Shown here: positions 44,809 through 53,502 of the stretch, piece after piece
Layout: each line of letters opens with the position of its first letter
Numbering within the stretch: the first letter of the stretch is position 1
Source: Rhizobium sp. BK313
GTDB lineage: Bacteria; Pseudomonadota; Alphaproteobacteria; Rhizobiales; Rhizobiaceae
Assembly (NCBI RefSeq): GCF_014193655.1
Contig: NZ_JACHZQ010000002.1
Span: 434,001 to 498,000, forward strand
DNA: 64,000 nt
Direction of reading: 5' to 3'
Made by a program: the position numbers and the translations under genes
Notes under the pieces: model-generated
The model's input: the letters and a program-made list of their open reading frames with translations, nothing else
Told to the model about the DNA's origin: nothing
Databases searched by the model: none

Positions 44809-45798
44809 ATGGAATATCGTCGTCTCGGAAAATCAGGCCTGAAGGTCAGCGAGTTCTCGTTCGGATCGTGGGTTACGTTCGGCAGACAGGTCGAAGGCAA
44901 TGATGCGGTAAGTCTAATGGCGCGTGCCTATGACAATGGCATCAATTTCTTTGACAATGCCGAGGGCTACGAGAGCGGAAAGTCCGAAATCGTTATGGGC
45001 GAAGCTCTGAAAACCCTCGGCTGGAGCCGCGACAGCTTCATCGTTTCCAGCAAGGTGTTTTGGGGTGGCCAGAAACCAACACAAAGAGGCCTGTCGCGCA
45101 AGCATGTTACCGACGCCGCTCATGCTGCCCTCAAGCGCCTGCAGGTAGACTATCTCGATCTTTATTTTTGCCACCGGCCTGACATCGATACGCCGATCGA
45201 AGAAACGGTTCGTGCCATGCACGACCTCGTCAGCCAAGGCAAGATCCTCTACTGGGGTACGTCGGAATGGTCGGCTCAGCAATTGACGGAAGCCTATGCA
45301 GTGGCCCGTGATCTGCGCATCACGCCTCCGACGATGGAGCAGCCGCAATACAACCTTTTCGAACGCCAGAAGGTCGAAGGCGATTACCTGCCGCTTTACG
45401 ACCTGATGGGCTTGGGCACCACGATCTGGTCACCGCTTGCATCGGGCGTTCTGACCGGCAAGTACAACAAGGGAGTGCCCAACGACAGCCGCATGAACTT
45501 GCCCGGTTATGAATGGCTAAAGGAAAAATGGGCGAGCGAAGGCGGCCGTGCTCAGCTTGCCAAGGTGGCGGAACTGGCTGATCTCGCAGAAGAGATCGGC
45601 ATTTCGATCACCCATCTCGCCCTGCTCTGGTGCCTTTCCAACCGCAATGTGTCGACGGTAATCCTCGGCGCGTCGCGCATGAGCCAACTTGAGGACAATC
45701 TGGCGGCGCTGGCACACAAAGACAAGCTGACCCCTGAGGTATTGGCTCGTATTGATGCCATCGTTGGTAACAAGCCGGCTGCTCCGCAGCGGTTCTGA
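44809..45798 (+). CDS. Aldo/keto reductase (Kv-beta/YghZ type)
   Basis: A 329-residue NADPH-dependent aldo/keto reductase of the potassium-channel beta-subunit-like group. The catalytic tetrad is D49, Y54 (FFDNAEGYESG), K82 (SSKVFWGG) and H122 (YFCHRPD). The NADPH-binding end VILGASRMSQLEDNL is intact. AGGA is 8 bases before the ATG. Single gene with its own upstream gap of 242 bases; a long hairpin follows. It reduces aldehydes in detoxification, but the substrate is unknown. Confidence 0.92.
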   Translation: MEYRRLGKSGLKVSEFSFGSWVTFGRQVEGNDAVSLMARAYDNGINFFDNAEGYESGKSEIVMGEALKTLGWSRDSFIVSSKVFWGGQKPTQRGLSRKHVTDAAHAALKRLQVDYLDLYFCHRPDIDTPIEETVRAMHDLVSQGKILYWGTSEWSAQQLTEAYAVARDLRITPPTMEQPQYNLFERQKVEGDYLPLYDLMGLGTTIWSPLASGVLTGKYNKGVPNDSRMNLPGYEWLKEKWASEGGRAQLAKVAELADLAEEIGISITHLALLWCLSNRNVSTVILGASRMSQLEDNLAALAHKDKLTPEVLARIDAIVGNKPAAPQRF

Positions 45799-45811
45799 TG
45801 GGCAAAGCGTA

Positions 45812-45854
45812 CCGCCGGCGAGCCATGCTTGGTTGGCAAGCGGCTCACCGGCGG
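45812..45854 (+). terminator. Long composite hairpin after the aldo/keto reductase gene
   Basis: Outer stem CCGCCGG-GAGCC with GGCTC-CCGGCGG (45812-45824 with 45842-45854, one C-A mismatch), inner stem GCTTG-N5-CAAGC (45827-45841). There is no T-run, so it is probably a bidirectional stop or mRNA stabiliser between convergent genes. Confidence 0.55.
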
Positions 45855-45920
45855 GCGGGCTGAAGAGTTGTTGGCAGCCATTTCGCGCTCGCCCCCACCG
45901 AACGCGGATGGAACTCAATA

Positions 45921-46142
45921 CTAATTTGCCGCTACTCTTCGAGCGAGAGCCATCACATAGTCATCGGCGATGTCGGCCAAAGTCAAAGCGACCTCCGATT
46001 CCTTCCAACCTGCAGCAACAGCCCTTTGCACGAATTCTCGAAATGCCTCTTCAAGCACCTCCTCGCGCTCGATAACTCGATGTGGGTCATTCGCAGCATG
46101 TTGAGGGGCGCTGATTTGTATTAACGGACGGGTAGATTGCAT
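45921..46142 (-). CDS. Small conserved-looking hypothetical protein
   Basis: A 73-residue protein, helical and acidic in the middle (EVLEEAFREFVQRAVAAGW) and ending DDYVMALARRVAAN. The ATG at 46142 is chosen because AGGGG lies 8 bases upstream; earlier in-frame starts (GTG 46187, ATG 46169) lack one. I take it as a typical short rhizobial cytosolic protein; no function known. Confidence 0.62.
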   Translation of the reverse strand: MQSTRPLIQISAPQHAANDPHRVIEREEVLEEAFREFVQRAVAAGWKESEVALTLADIADDYVMALARRVAAN

Positions 46143-46498
46143 TGATACGTCCCCTGAAGGTTGTGTCATTGTCTGTTTGTTCTGCACTGCTTTATGCTTC
46201 TTTTCTAAAAGGTTACGCGTGACGTGTCGTTAGCCACGCATCCCGAAAATTGCCGCAGCGTCCATTTCTGCAATTGCTAATCCGAGAAACTCCGCATTGA
46301 ACGCATGGAGGGCGGTGTCCCTGCGCGGTTGGGAAACTGACCAAGGCTCATCGAAGCGAGCAGCGACGCAATCACCTGCGTCTGATAGCAGCGGGAATTG
46401 ACGGCGTGTCGGTCGGCGGATCAAACGCCAGTGAGCGGCTTAAAAATCCAACGTCGGCTCGTGCCCCTTCGAGGTTGAAGGTTTTGTCGAGCGCTTTT
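46143..46498. other. 356-base gap without a gene
   Basis: Contains the promoter side of the small gene at 45921 and the downstream side of the permease operon. A short minus-strand frame at 46230-46424 is not protein-like. No clear repeat, terminator or RNA gene. Confidence 0.45.
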
Positions 46499-47497
46499 CT
46501 ATTCGCTCTGCCGGAAGTTGCGGATTCGGTCGAACAGGACTGCAAGCACGATCGCACCGCCGATGAAGGTGCCCTGCCAGAAGGCGTTGATGCCAAGCAG
46601 GCCGAGACTGTTGCGGATCACTTCGATCAGCGCGGCGCCGACCAGCGCGCCGAATGCGGTGCCGACGCCACCGGCAAGATTGGCGCCGCCGATAACGGCT
46701 GCGGCAATCACCTGCAGTTCCATCCCCGCGCCGATATTCGTGGTGACGGCGCCGAGCCAACCGGTTTGAACGATGCCGGCGACGCCGGCCGACAAAGCCG
46801 AGAGCATATAGACCGCGACCTTGATTGTTCGCACGGGAACGCCGGTCAGCCTCGCGGCATATTCATTGCCACCGATAGCGAAGACGTAACGGCCGAATCT
46901 GGTCCAGCGCAGCACGAAGCCGGTCAGGAGCGCCAGCGCGATCATGTAGAGCACGGGGTTCGCAATGCCGAAGAGCCATGCGCCGCCGCCGAGCGCCAGA
47001 AGCTTGTCGTGATCCGGTCCGAATTGAAAGACGACAGTGTTATTGGAGGCCACCATCGCCAAGCTGCGGGCGATGGACAGCATTCCCAGCGTGACGACGA
47101 ATGGCGGAAAGCCGAGATAGGCAATCAGGATGCCATTAAAGGCGCCGATGACGAGCGCCGTGCCAATCGAGGCGACGATGCCTGTCCCGATGCCGTAGCC
47201 CGCATGCATGACGACAGCCAGTATCATGCTGCAAAGGCAAAGCACTGAGCCCACCGAAAGATCGATGCCTCCGGTGATGATGACCAGTGTCATGCCGAGC
47301 GCGATGATCGCGACGAAGGTGACGTTGCGGGTGATATTATAGAGGTTGGTCGGCGTCGCGAAGGAACTGGTGGCGAAGGACAGGAAAATACCGGCGAGGA
47401 TGACCGCGATCAGCACCCAGAAGGTCTGGCTGCCGAAAAGCGCCGTCAGCCAACTCCGCTGCTTCTGTGCGATCGTCTGGTCTAGGGTGATTGCCAT
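46499..47497 (-). CDS. RbsC/FrcC-type ABC sugar permease
   Basis: A 332-residue permease of the ribose/fructose family with the motif TGGIDLSVGSVLCL and about ten helices; the C-terminal FIGGAIVLAVLFDRIRNF is typical. It follows the ATPase gene by 39 bases on the minus strand. Together with the divergent binding protein 49545-50534 it makes a third sugar-type importer in this window, whose single-domain ATPase recalls the rhizobial fructose (Frc) system. Confidence 0.88.
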   Translation of the reverse strand: MAITLDQTIAQKQRSWLTALFGSQTFWVLIAVILAGIFLSFATSSFATPTNLYNITRNVTFVAIIALGMTLVIITGGIDLSVGSVLCLCSMILAVVMHAGYGIGTGIVASIGTALVIGAFNGILIAYLGFPPFVVTLGMLSIARSLAMVASNNTVVFQFGPDHDKLLALGGGAWLFGIANPVLYMIALALLTGFVLRWTRFGRYVFAIGGNEYAARLTGVPVRTIKVAVYMLSALSAGVAGIVQTGWLGAVTTNIGAGMELQVIAAAVIGGANLAGGVGTAFGALVGAALIEVIRNSLGLLGINAFWQGTFIGGAIVLAVLFDRIRNFRQSE

Positions 47498-47536
47498 TGT
47501 CGACCTTCCTGCTTTCGATAGCGCGCAGCTTGCAGA

Positions 47537-48277
47537 TCATACCTGTTCGATCGCGCCGGTGATGAGTCCCGTGACTTCCTCGGGCGAACTCGCCGCGATC
47601 TGCTTGTCGGCAACTTTCCTGCCGCGTCGCATCACAACCACCCGATCAGCGACGGAAAAGACATCGGGCATGCGGTGGCTGATCAAAATGACGGCGATAC
47701 CGCGATCACGCAGTTGACGGATCAGGGCCAGCACCTCCGCCACCTGACGAACAGAAATGGCGGCGGTTGGCTCATCCATGAGGACGAGCTTTGCTTCCGC
47801 CAGCATGGTGCGAGCGATCGCCACGGCCTGCCGCTGGCCGCCCGACATCTGCTTGACCAAGTCACGCGGGCGCGTCTCGGATTTCAGCTCCTTGAAGATC
47901 TGACCGGCGCGCTTGTACATCGACTTGTAGTCGAGAATCCGCAAGGGGCCGATGCCGCGGCGGAGTTCGCGTCCGAGAAAGACGTTTGCTGCAGCCGTCA
48001 GATTGTTGCAGAGAGCCAGTTCCTGGTAGACGATTTCGATGCCGCGCTGTCGCGCCTCAATCGGGCGGTGCAGAATGAGATCTTGACCATCCAGGCGCAT
48101 GGTGCCGTGGCTCGGTCGAAAATTGCCGGCGATCATCTTGACCAGCGTGGATTTGCCGGCGCCGTTATCGCCCATCAGCCCGACGACCTCTCCCGCTTCC
48201 AACGAAAACGAAACGTCGTTGACCGCCTGGATGGCGCCAAAATGCTTTGAAATATTGGCGAGTTCGAGAACTGCCAC
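47537..48277 (-). CDS. FrcA-type ABC sugar ATPase, single domain
   Basis: A 246-residue single-domain ATPase. It has Walker A GDNGAGKST, signature MSGGQRQAVAIARTM and Walker B LVLMDEPTAAIS. Most ribose-type importers have a fused double ATPase; one domain, as here, is known from FrcA. The GTG at 48277 is the start: homology begins at MAVLELANISKHFG and AGAAGG lies upstream, whereas the extension to 48418 is not protein-like. First gene of the two-gene minus-strand arm. Confidence 0.87.
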   Translation of the reverse strand: MAVLELANISKHFGAIQAVNDVSFSLEAGEVVGLMGDNGAGKSTLVKMIAGNFRPSHGTMRLDGQDLILHRPIEARQRGIEIVYQELALCNNLTAAANVFLGRELRRGIGPLRILDYKSMYKRAGQIFKELKSETRPRDLVKQMSGGQRQAVAIARTMLAEAKLVLMDEPTAAISVRQVAEVLALIRQLRDRGIAVILISHRMPDVFSVADRVVVMRRGRKVADKQIAASSPEEVTGLITGAIEQV

Positions 48278-48456
48278 CGGCCTTCTAGCCTCCCAAAGCC
48301 GCAGGCTCGCCCCTTCCGAACGTATTCGTTTCGATCTGAGCTGCGATTTCGCTCGCCGGTTTCCTCCTCCGCGAGCATCAACGATATTTACCCAGAACTG
48401 CGGGAAACCGTCAATCAATTGTCGCTAATTTAGTGTCGCCGATACAATTATTCGTT

Positions 48457-48467
48457 TTGTAGTACAA
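48457..48467. promoter_or_regulatory. Candidate operator TTGTA-N-TACAA
   Basis: A perfect dyad with 5-base arms in the 241-base region between the divergent ATPase and SDR genes, 52-62 bases before the SDR start. A TACAATTA further upstream may be a third half-site. Suits a repressor acting on both arms; no regulator gene is adjacent. Confidence 0.35.
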
Positions 48468-48518
48468 TTCCATTGACGCGTGCAGGTGTCTGTATATTAG
48501 CTATTGGTGGAGGAAGGC

Positions 48519-49499
48519 ATGCTGATCCTTGTCACTGGGGCAACGGGCAAGGTCGGGCAGTGCTTCATCGCTGGGCTGCTCGACGATCCGAGATTTTCAA
48601 AGGCGCGCATACGCGCGCTTTGCCATAATCGCGTGTGTCGTGAAACGGACCGGATCGAGGTCATACGAGGCTCGATCGCCGATCGGGAAACGGTTGCCAA
48701 GGCGCTTGCCGGTGTCACTCACGTCGTGCATCTCGCCACATGCAAGGAAACGCCTGCCGACGTCATGGACGTCACGGTCAAGGGACTCTTCTGGCTGCTG
48801 GAGGATTTCAGGACGAGCCCCACTGCGCGGCAGTTCATCCTCATCGGCGGCGACGCCGCTATCGGCCATTTCTACTACCGCCACGAGGCGCCCATGACAG
48901 AAGCCACGCCGCACCGGGCCTATCCCGGATGCTACGCGCTTTCGAAAGTGCTGGAGGAGGTGATGCTTGAGCAATTCGGTATGCAGTACGGCCTCAACGG
49001 CTGCTGCCTGCGCGCACCCTGGATCATGGAAAAGGATGACTTCCGATTCACACTTTCATTCGGCAACGACGTCTTCGGCGGGCCTGACTGGAAAACGCTT
49101 GTCCCCCAGGCCGATGCGGAGCGCTATGCCAACGACGGCACGGTTCCGTTGCTACGCGACGCGGACGGGCGGCCGTTGAAGCGCAATTTCGTTCACGTCG
49201 AAGACCTTGTCTCGGCGATCCTTTCGGCCATCGACAATCGACGCGCGAAGGGTCAGCTTTTCAACATCTGCATGGATCGTCCGGTCGACTACGGCGAAGT
49301 GGCAGCCTATCTCGCCCGCACGCGTGGTCTGCGTTCCATCGATATCGCGAGCCAGTTCCATTCGAATTGGATGGACAATAGCAAGGCCAAGTACCTGCTT
49401 AACTGGAGCCCCGTCTACGATCTGAAAATGCTTATCGACTCGGCCTGGGGATACGAGCGTTCGGAGGAGGATCCGCGCATCGTCTGGTATCCGGGTTGA
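48519..49499 (+). CDS. NAD(P)-dependent epimerase/dehydratase (extended SDR)
   Basis: A 326-residue short-chain dehydrogenase of the extended type. It has the nucleotide motif TGATGKVG at residues 7-14; the place of YxxxK is filled by YPGCYALSKVLEE, and the C-terminal part LLNWSPVYDLKMLIDSAW is like sugar-nucleotide or sugar epimerases. The ATG at 48519 has GGAGG 5 bases upstream. It is followed 45 bases later by the sugar-binding protein, so it probably acts on the imported sugar or its first product. Exact reaction not assignable. Confidence 0.82.
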   Translation: MLILVTGATGKVGQCFIAGLLDDPRFSKARIRALCHNRVCRETDRIEVIRGSIADRETVAKALAGVTHVVHLATCKETPADVMDVTVKGLFWLLEDFRTSPTARQFILIGGDAAIGHFYYRHEAPMTEATPHRAYPGCYALSKVLEEVMLEQFGMQYGLNGCCLRAPWIMEKDDFRFTLSFGNDVFGGPDWKTLVPQADAERYANDGTVPLLRDADGRPLKRNFVHVEDLVSAILSAIDNRRAKGQLFNICMDRPVDYGEVAAYLARTRGLRSIDIASQFHSNWMDNSKAKYLLNWSPVYDLKMLIDSAWGYERSEEDPRIVWYPG

Positions 49500-49544
49500 T
49501 CATGTGGCGGGCAGTGGGGCCCGTCCTTTCAAAGGGAGGAAGCT

Positions 49545-50534
49545 ATGAGGAAGGCATTATTGCTTACAGTCGCGGTACTCGCGCTCACGGCCGGACAAGC
49601 CTTGGCGGCCAAGAAACAGCTTGTCATTGTCGTGAAGGGCCTGGACAATCCGTTCTTCGAGGCAATCAATCAGGGTTGCCAGAAGTGGAACAAGGAAAAC
49701 CCGAATTCCGAATACGAGTGCTTCTACACTGGTCCCGCCTCGACCTCCGATGAGGCCGGCGAGGCGCAGATCGTTCAGGACATGTTGGGCAAGGCCGAAA
49801 CGGCAGCCATAGCCATATCGCCGTCGAATGCCAAGCTCATCGCCCAGACGCTGAAGACGGCCAATCCGAAGGTCCCGGTCATGACCCTTGATGCAGACCT
49901 GGCTGCAGAGGACGCAGCGCTGCGCAAGACCTACCTTGGAACCGACAACTACCTGATGGGTGCGCGCATCGGTGAGTACATCAAGAAGGCCAAGCCGAAC
50001 GGCGGCAAGATTTGCACGATCGAAGGCAATCCGGGCGCCGACAACATCCTGCGTCGTGCACAGGGTATGCGTGATACGCTCACCGGCCAGAAAGGCCTAA
50101 CCGCGCTGAAGGGCGAGGGCGGCTGGACGGAAGTCGCAGGTTGCCCGGTCTTCACCAATGATGACGGCGCCAAGGGGGTCCAGGCGATGACCGATATCCT
50201 GGCTGCAAATCCCAGCCTCGACGCCTTCGGCATCATGGGTGGCTGGCCGCTGTTCGGCGCGCCGCAGCCCTATCGTGACCTGTTCAAGCCAATGGCCGAC
50301 AAAATCGGCAAGAACGAGTTCGTGATTGGCGCCGCTGACACGATCGGCGACGAGGTCGCGATTGCCAGGGAAGGCCTGGTGACGGCACTCGTCGGCCAGA
50401 GGCCGTTCGAGATGGGCTACAAGGCGCCGACCGTTATGATGGATCTGATCGCCGGAAAGCCGGTCGAAGATCCGGTCTTCACCGGGCTCGACGAATGCAC
50501 GAAGGATACCGTCGATACCTGCATTCAGAAGTAA
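49545..50534 (+). CDS. Periplasmic sugar-binding protein of an Frc/Rbs-type importer
   Basis: A 329-residue type I binding protein with a clean Sec signal (MRKALLLTVAVLALTAGQALA) and a strong GGGAGG site. Mature domain starts KKQLVIVVKGLDNPFFEAI; ligand-lobe motifs are TLDADLAAEDAAL and GTDNYLMGARIGEYIKKA. Two cysteine pairs near residues 40-60 and at the C-terminus (DECTKDTVDTC) may form disulfides. It is the sensor/delivery partner of the permease and ATPase on the minus strand. A strong hairpin follows the stop. Confidence 0.9.
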   Translation: MRKALLLTVAVLALTAGQALAAKKQLVIVVKGLDNPFFEAINQGCQKWNKENPNSEYECFYTGPASTSDEAGEAQIVQDMLGKAETAAIAISPSNAKLIAQTLKTANPKVPVMTLDADLAAEDAALRKTYLGTDNYLMGARIGEYIKKAKPNGGKICTIEGNPGADNILRRAQGMRDTLTGQKGLTALKGEGGWTEVAGCPVFTNDDGAKGVQAMTDILAANPSLDAFGIMGGWPLFGAPQPYRDLFKPMADKIGKNEFVIGAADTIGDEVAIAREGLVTALVGQRPFEMGYKAPTVMMDLIAGKPVEDPVFTGLDECTKDTVDTCIQK

Positions 50535-50542
50535 AAGCAGCA

Positions 50543-50573
50543 ACCGGAGCATGCCATTTTTGCATGCTCCGGT
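50543..50573 (+). terminator. 12-base stem hairpin after the binding-protein gene
   Basis: ACCGGAGCATGC (50543-50554) pairs perfectly with GCATGCTCCGGT (50562-50573) around CATTTTT, only 8 bases after the stop. No T-run follows, so it may act as a 3' mRNA stabiliser more than as a terminator. Confidence 0.6.
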
Positions 50574-50606
50574 ATCTGGCCATAGCTCCGGGAAACCCCG
50601 GTCTCA

Positions 50607-52574
50607 CTATCTGTTGAGCCCCTGGCTCGCCAAAAGTGTTCGATCGAGGCGTCTTCGGAAGCTTCTTTTTTCAGTGTTTGATTTGAGCGGCTTGCGGCTC
50701 GCGAGAACAGCCGTGGCGTCCGACACGCTGCTTCCAATTATTCGCTCGAGAGTGGAAAGCAATGTTGTCTTGTCATTATCGAAGTCTCCATGATGTCTTG
50801 CATTCGTCGCGGGGCCAGGTGCGATAAGCCACCGAAGGTTCTTCTTATTGAAGAGCTGGCTCAAGGGAGACCGGACGACGTCCCGAGCCAAGCCGAGTAG
50901 GGGCACACCACCTCGCTCCGGGATGGTGGGAATGCGTGGGTATTGCTCAAATGCATTGCTGACGAGGTAAAGGAGAGACTTGTGGTAGATGCGGGCACAG
51001 TCGTCGTCCTGCTCCGTGGCGTCATCCATCGTGTACAGGTCGAAACTCTGAATGGCTTTCGCGTTGATCGCCGGTCTATAGATGGTCTCGAAGAGCTCCA
51101 TGGTACAAGCGGGCGCCCATAGGCTGACGCTATCGATCCGCACCTTGTTGGCGGCGAGTTTTTCTACGATGGGGGCCAGGAATATCGAACCCGCGCTGTG
51201 CCCGACCATGTGAATCTCGTCAATGGCCTTTTGTTTGGCGAGATCGATCAGATGATCGCTCACGAGTTTGGCAGAGCCTTCGCTATTGGACGAGGCGGCG
51301 AGTGCGTTTTCCTTCATCTCGTCCCAGAGGTCTTTTCCTCCGAGATTTCGCGCGACGACCTCAAGGGTATCGTCGAGGCGGTCCAGCATGAAATCCTTCG
51401 CATCATCCAGGAAGGCCTCGTCGCGCCGGCTTCCGATGGCATCACCAAGAATGTCTTCGATCGTGTTCCATGCATCCGAACGCCAGATGAAGGAAAGGGG
51501 GTAGACTTCGGAGCTAAGGAGGGGTGCCAGATTGCTGGAGACCGTCTGGATTGCTGCATCTTGTCCGACAAGCCCTCCGTGGGCATACAGCAAGACGCGC
51601 TTCTTTTTCCAGCTAGCCATCGTTTTCAGCATTCGCTGTTTGACGAGAGATTCGAGTGCCGCCGGCGTCAGCCCATAGGTACCCTTGTCATCGAGAATGC
51701 CATTGTTCTTGGAGGTCACGACATAGGGGCGGAGGTCGGCATAGATCTGACTCTCATAACTGCGCGGAGCATCCGACCGCATGTTCGCCGTTGCATTCGG
51801 TGACGCGAGGTCCACTGGCGCGCCCAGCGAGGCCACCCAAACATCCGTGCCGTTCGCCAACCAATCCGAGTATGAAAGATTTGCAAGTCCACCCTCGCCC
51901 CAGGTCTCACCCCAGCTGTTCTGAATCCAGAACCCTCGGCGATCGTAGCCGACAATCGCGAACGCGTGCCCTCCGATCGAGCCGTCGCGGTATTCGATGA
52001 ATTTTGTGCCTTTTTTGACCTGCTGCCACCCTTCGTGAACGTTCGCTGTCGCGTAAAGGATTCCTGTCTCGCTAATGGCAGCGTGCATGGAGACCAGGTC
52101 TTTGTGATTGACTCGGAAATAGGCTCCCAGGGGCCGTGCCAGCGCGTCGGCAGAACGTTTATCCTCAAGTGTCAGGTCGGGCGCACGTTCGTTCCACAAT
52201 GAGTAGGCGCACAGTCCATGTTTGAACCAGCCTTTCATGGCCCCTCGCGCGCTTGAGCCGTCATAGTTTTCGCCCGGCCATTCGTCGTAACGCTTCGCCA
52301 TTGTGTACAGCATCCAGGCGCTGACCTCGTCGGCGTCGGGGCATTTTCCCCGAGCCCGAAGAAGGTAATTTGCAACGGTCGCCAAGCCGAAGCCCGTGCA
52401 GGCACCTTCTGTACCTTGATCGAGAACCGGAATTTTCAGGGCTCGGTAGCCCTTCAGATCGGTCTCGGGCAGAACGCGAATGAGAGTTGGAACAAAGATT
52501 ACATCTCTAAAATCCACGGTATCCGGCAGCGCGTCCAGTTTTCGTGTCACGGCCTTTACTGCTCGCCTCGCCAT
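50607..52574 (-). CDS. Papain-like cysteine protease fused to an alpha/beta hydrolase
   Basis: A 655-residue protein with two enzyme domains. Residues 45-250 are a C1 peptidase: C59 in DQGTEGACTGFG, H203 in GGHAFAIVGYD and N219 in IQNSWGETWGEG, the papain triad in order. Residues 325-600 are an alpha/beta hydrolase: oxyanion-like HGG (332-334), nucleophile elbow GHSAG with S460, and H594/H595 with D597 in HHGDFDND. A basic C-terminal tail follows. No signal peptide, membrane helix or propeptide. GAGGGGG precedes the ATG. The combination is unusual; role unknown, perhaps a secreted effector or an intracellular defence or processing enzyme. It lies 250 bases after an NlpC/P60-like gene in the same direction. 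Confidence 0.8.
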   Translation of the reverse strand: MARRAVKAVTRKLDALPDTVDFRDVIFVPTLIRVLPETDLKGYRALKIPVLDQGTEGACTGFGLATVANYLLRARGKCPDADEVSAWMLYTMAKRYDEWPGENYDGSSARGAMKGWFKHGLCAYSLWNERAPDLTLEDKRSADALARPLGAYFRVNHKDLVSMHAAISETGILYATANVHEGWQQVKKGTKFIEYRDGSIGGHAFAIVGYDRRGFWIQNSWGETWGEGGLANLSYSDWLANGTDVWVASLGAPVDLASPNATANMRSDAPRSYESQIYADLRPYVVTSKNNGILDDKGTYGLTPAALESLVKQRMLKTMASWKKKRVLLYAHGGLVGQDAAIQTVSSNLAPLLSSEVYPLSFIWRSDAWNTIEDILGDAIGSRRDEAFLDDAKDFMLDRLDDTLEVVARNLGGKDLWDEMKENALAASSNSEGSAKLVSDHLIDLAKQKAIDEIHMVGHSAGSIFLAPIVEKLAANKVRIDSVSLWAPACTMELFETIYRPAINAKAIQSFDLYTMDDATEQDDDCARIYHKSLLYLVSNAFEQYPRIPTIPERGGVPLLGLARDVVRSPLSQLFNKKNLRWLIAPGPATNARHHGDFDNDKTTLLSTLERIIGSSVSDATAVLASRKPLKSNTEKRSFRRRLDRTLLASQGLNR

Positions 52575-52824
52575 TTTCGCCCCCTCTTCAAAAAGACAAC
52601 TTTGATTCCCTGCGCCAGCTATTGATAAAAATCAGGATGTTGCGGTTGGAATCTGCGAGAATTGCGCGAGCTTCCCGATCCCAGTCGGACGGAGCTCGTT
52701 CGCCATCCGGAATCCACGCGCATTACCGCGTCCGCGTCGCAAGCGTTCGAAAGAAACGCGCATGGGCGCCATTTCGCGCGCCTCGCGGCACGCCGTTGAG
52801 CGGCCGGCGTTTAAAGTCTGTTGG

Positions 52825-53502
52825 TTAATGCGCTCGTCGGACGGAAAGGATCTGGCTGAACGGATATGGGTCGTCGACACAGATCTTGTTGCCCTGATTG
52901 CCCCCGAGTACAAATGGTCTTTCGCCATCCCACGTTACCAGAAACGCCACATGGCCTTTCCAGGAGTTTGGCGCTTCTCGCCAAAACACAACGATATCCC
53001 CTTCCCGCCAATCGCCGCGGCTCACGCTGCGTCCCCAATCAAGCCAAGAACGAGCCGCCTTGCTGTCAGTCCCCGCTCCGCCGGCTTGTTCGACGCAATA
53101 GTTGACGAAAGATGAGCACCAGGACACCTCATCCGGCATCGCTCCGCCGTGCGTTGTGGAATGGTAGAGCCTGATGCGTGGGTTATCGACACCCGGGGTG
53201 GAAATCTCACTGACGCCAAGCGCCTTCTCTCGCTTGGCGATATCATATGCGCTCGATCCGGTACTCCGGATTAAACCATGGCGTGTGGGGAGCGGAACAT
53301 CCAACGGAATGCCCGGTTCAAGCTCCTCCAAAGATTTGATATGAGGATTAAGGCCGGTCAAAAATTCCCGCGACGTGCCCGTCCTGTCCGCCAGCGACGC
53401 AAATGTATCCTCTGGTCCGGTATAGATGGTCGACAAGAATGACTCGTTTGCACCCTTGGCGGCTCTCAATTCATAGTTCTCTGTCTTCGATCGCGCTTTC
53501 AT
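52825..53502 (-). CDS. LysM-like plus NlpC/P60-like (TIGR02594 type) amidase
   Basis: A 225-residue protein. The N-terminal 22-70 is LysM-like (IYTGPEDTFASLADRTGTS), ending PGIPLDVPLP. The C-terminal 100-225 matches TIGR02594-type CHAP/NlpC amidases: WCSSFVNYC with C129, GTDSKAARSWLDWG, GDIVVFW and H184 in WKGHVAF. These cut peptide bonds in peptidoglycan. ATG 53502 has GGAGGGG upstream. No signal peptide, so export route is unclear. Same direction as the protease-hydrolase fusion, which suggests joint function. Confidence 0.78.
   Translation of the reverse strand: MKARSKTENYELRAAKGANESFLSTIYTGPEDTFASLADRTGTSREFLTGLNPHIKSLEELEPGIPLDVPLPTRHGLIRSTGSSAYDIAKREKALGVSEISTPGVDNPRIRLYHSTTHGGAMPDEVSWCSSFVNYCVEQAGGAGTDSKAARSWLDWGRSVSRGDWREGDIVVFWREAPNSWKGHVAFLVTWDGERPFVLGGNQGNKICVDDPYPFSQILSVRRAH

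Noticed and set aside
46230..46424. 64-codon minus-strand frame
   Set aside because: No ribosome site and no protein-like pattern in an otherwise non-coding gap.
48473..48498. TTGACG and TATATT as a -35/-10 promoter
   Set aside because: The spacing is 14 bases, too short for a sigma-70 promoter; only the dyad at 48457-48467 was kept.
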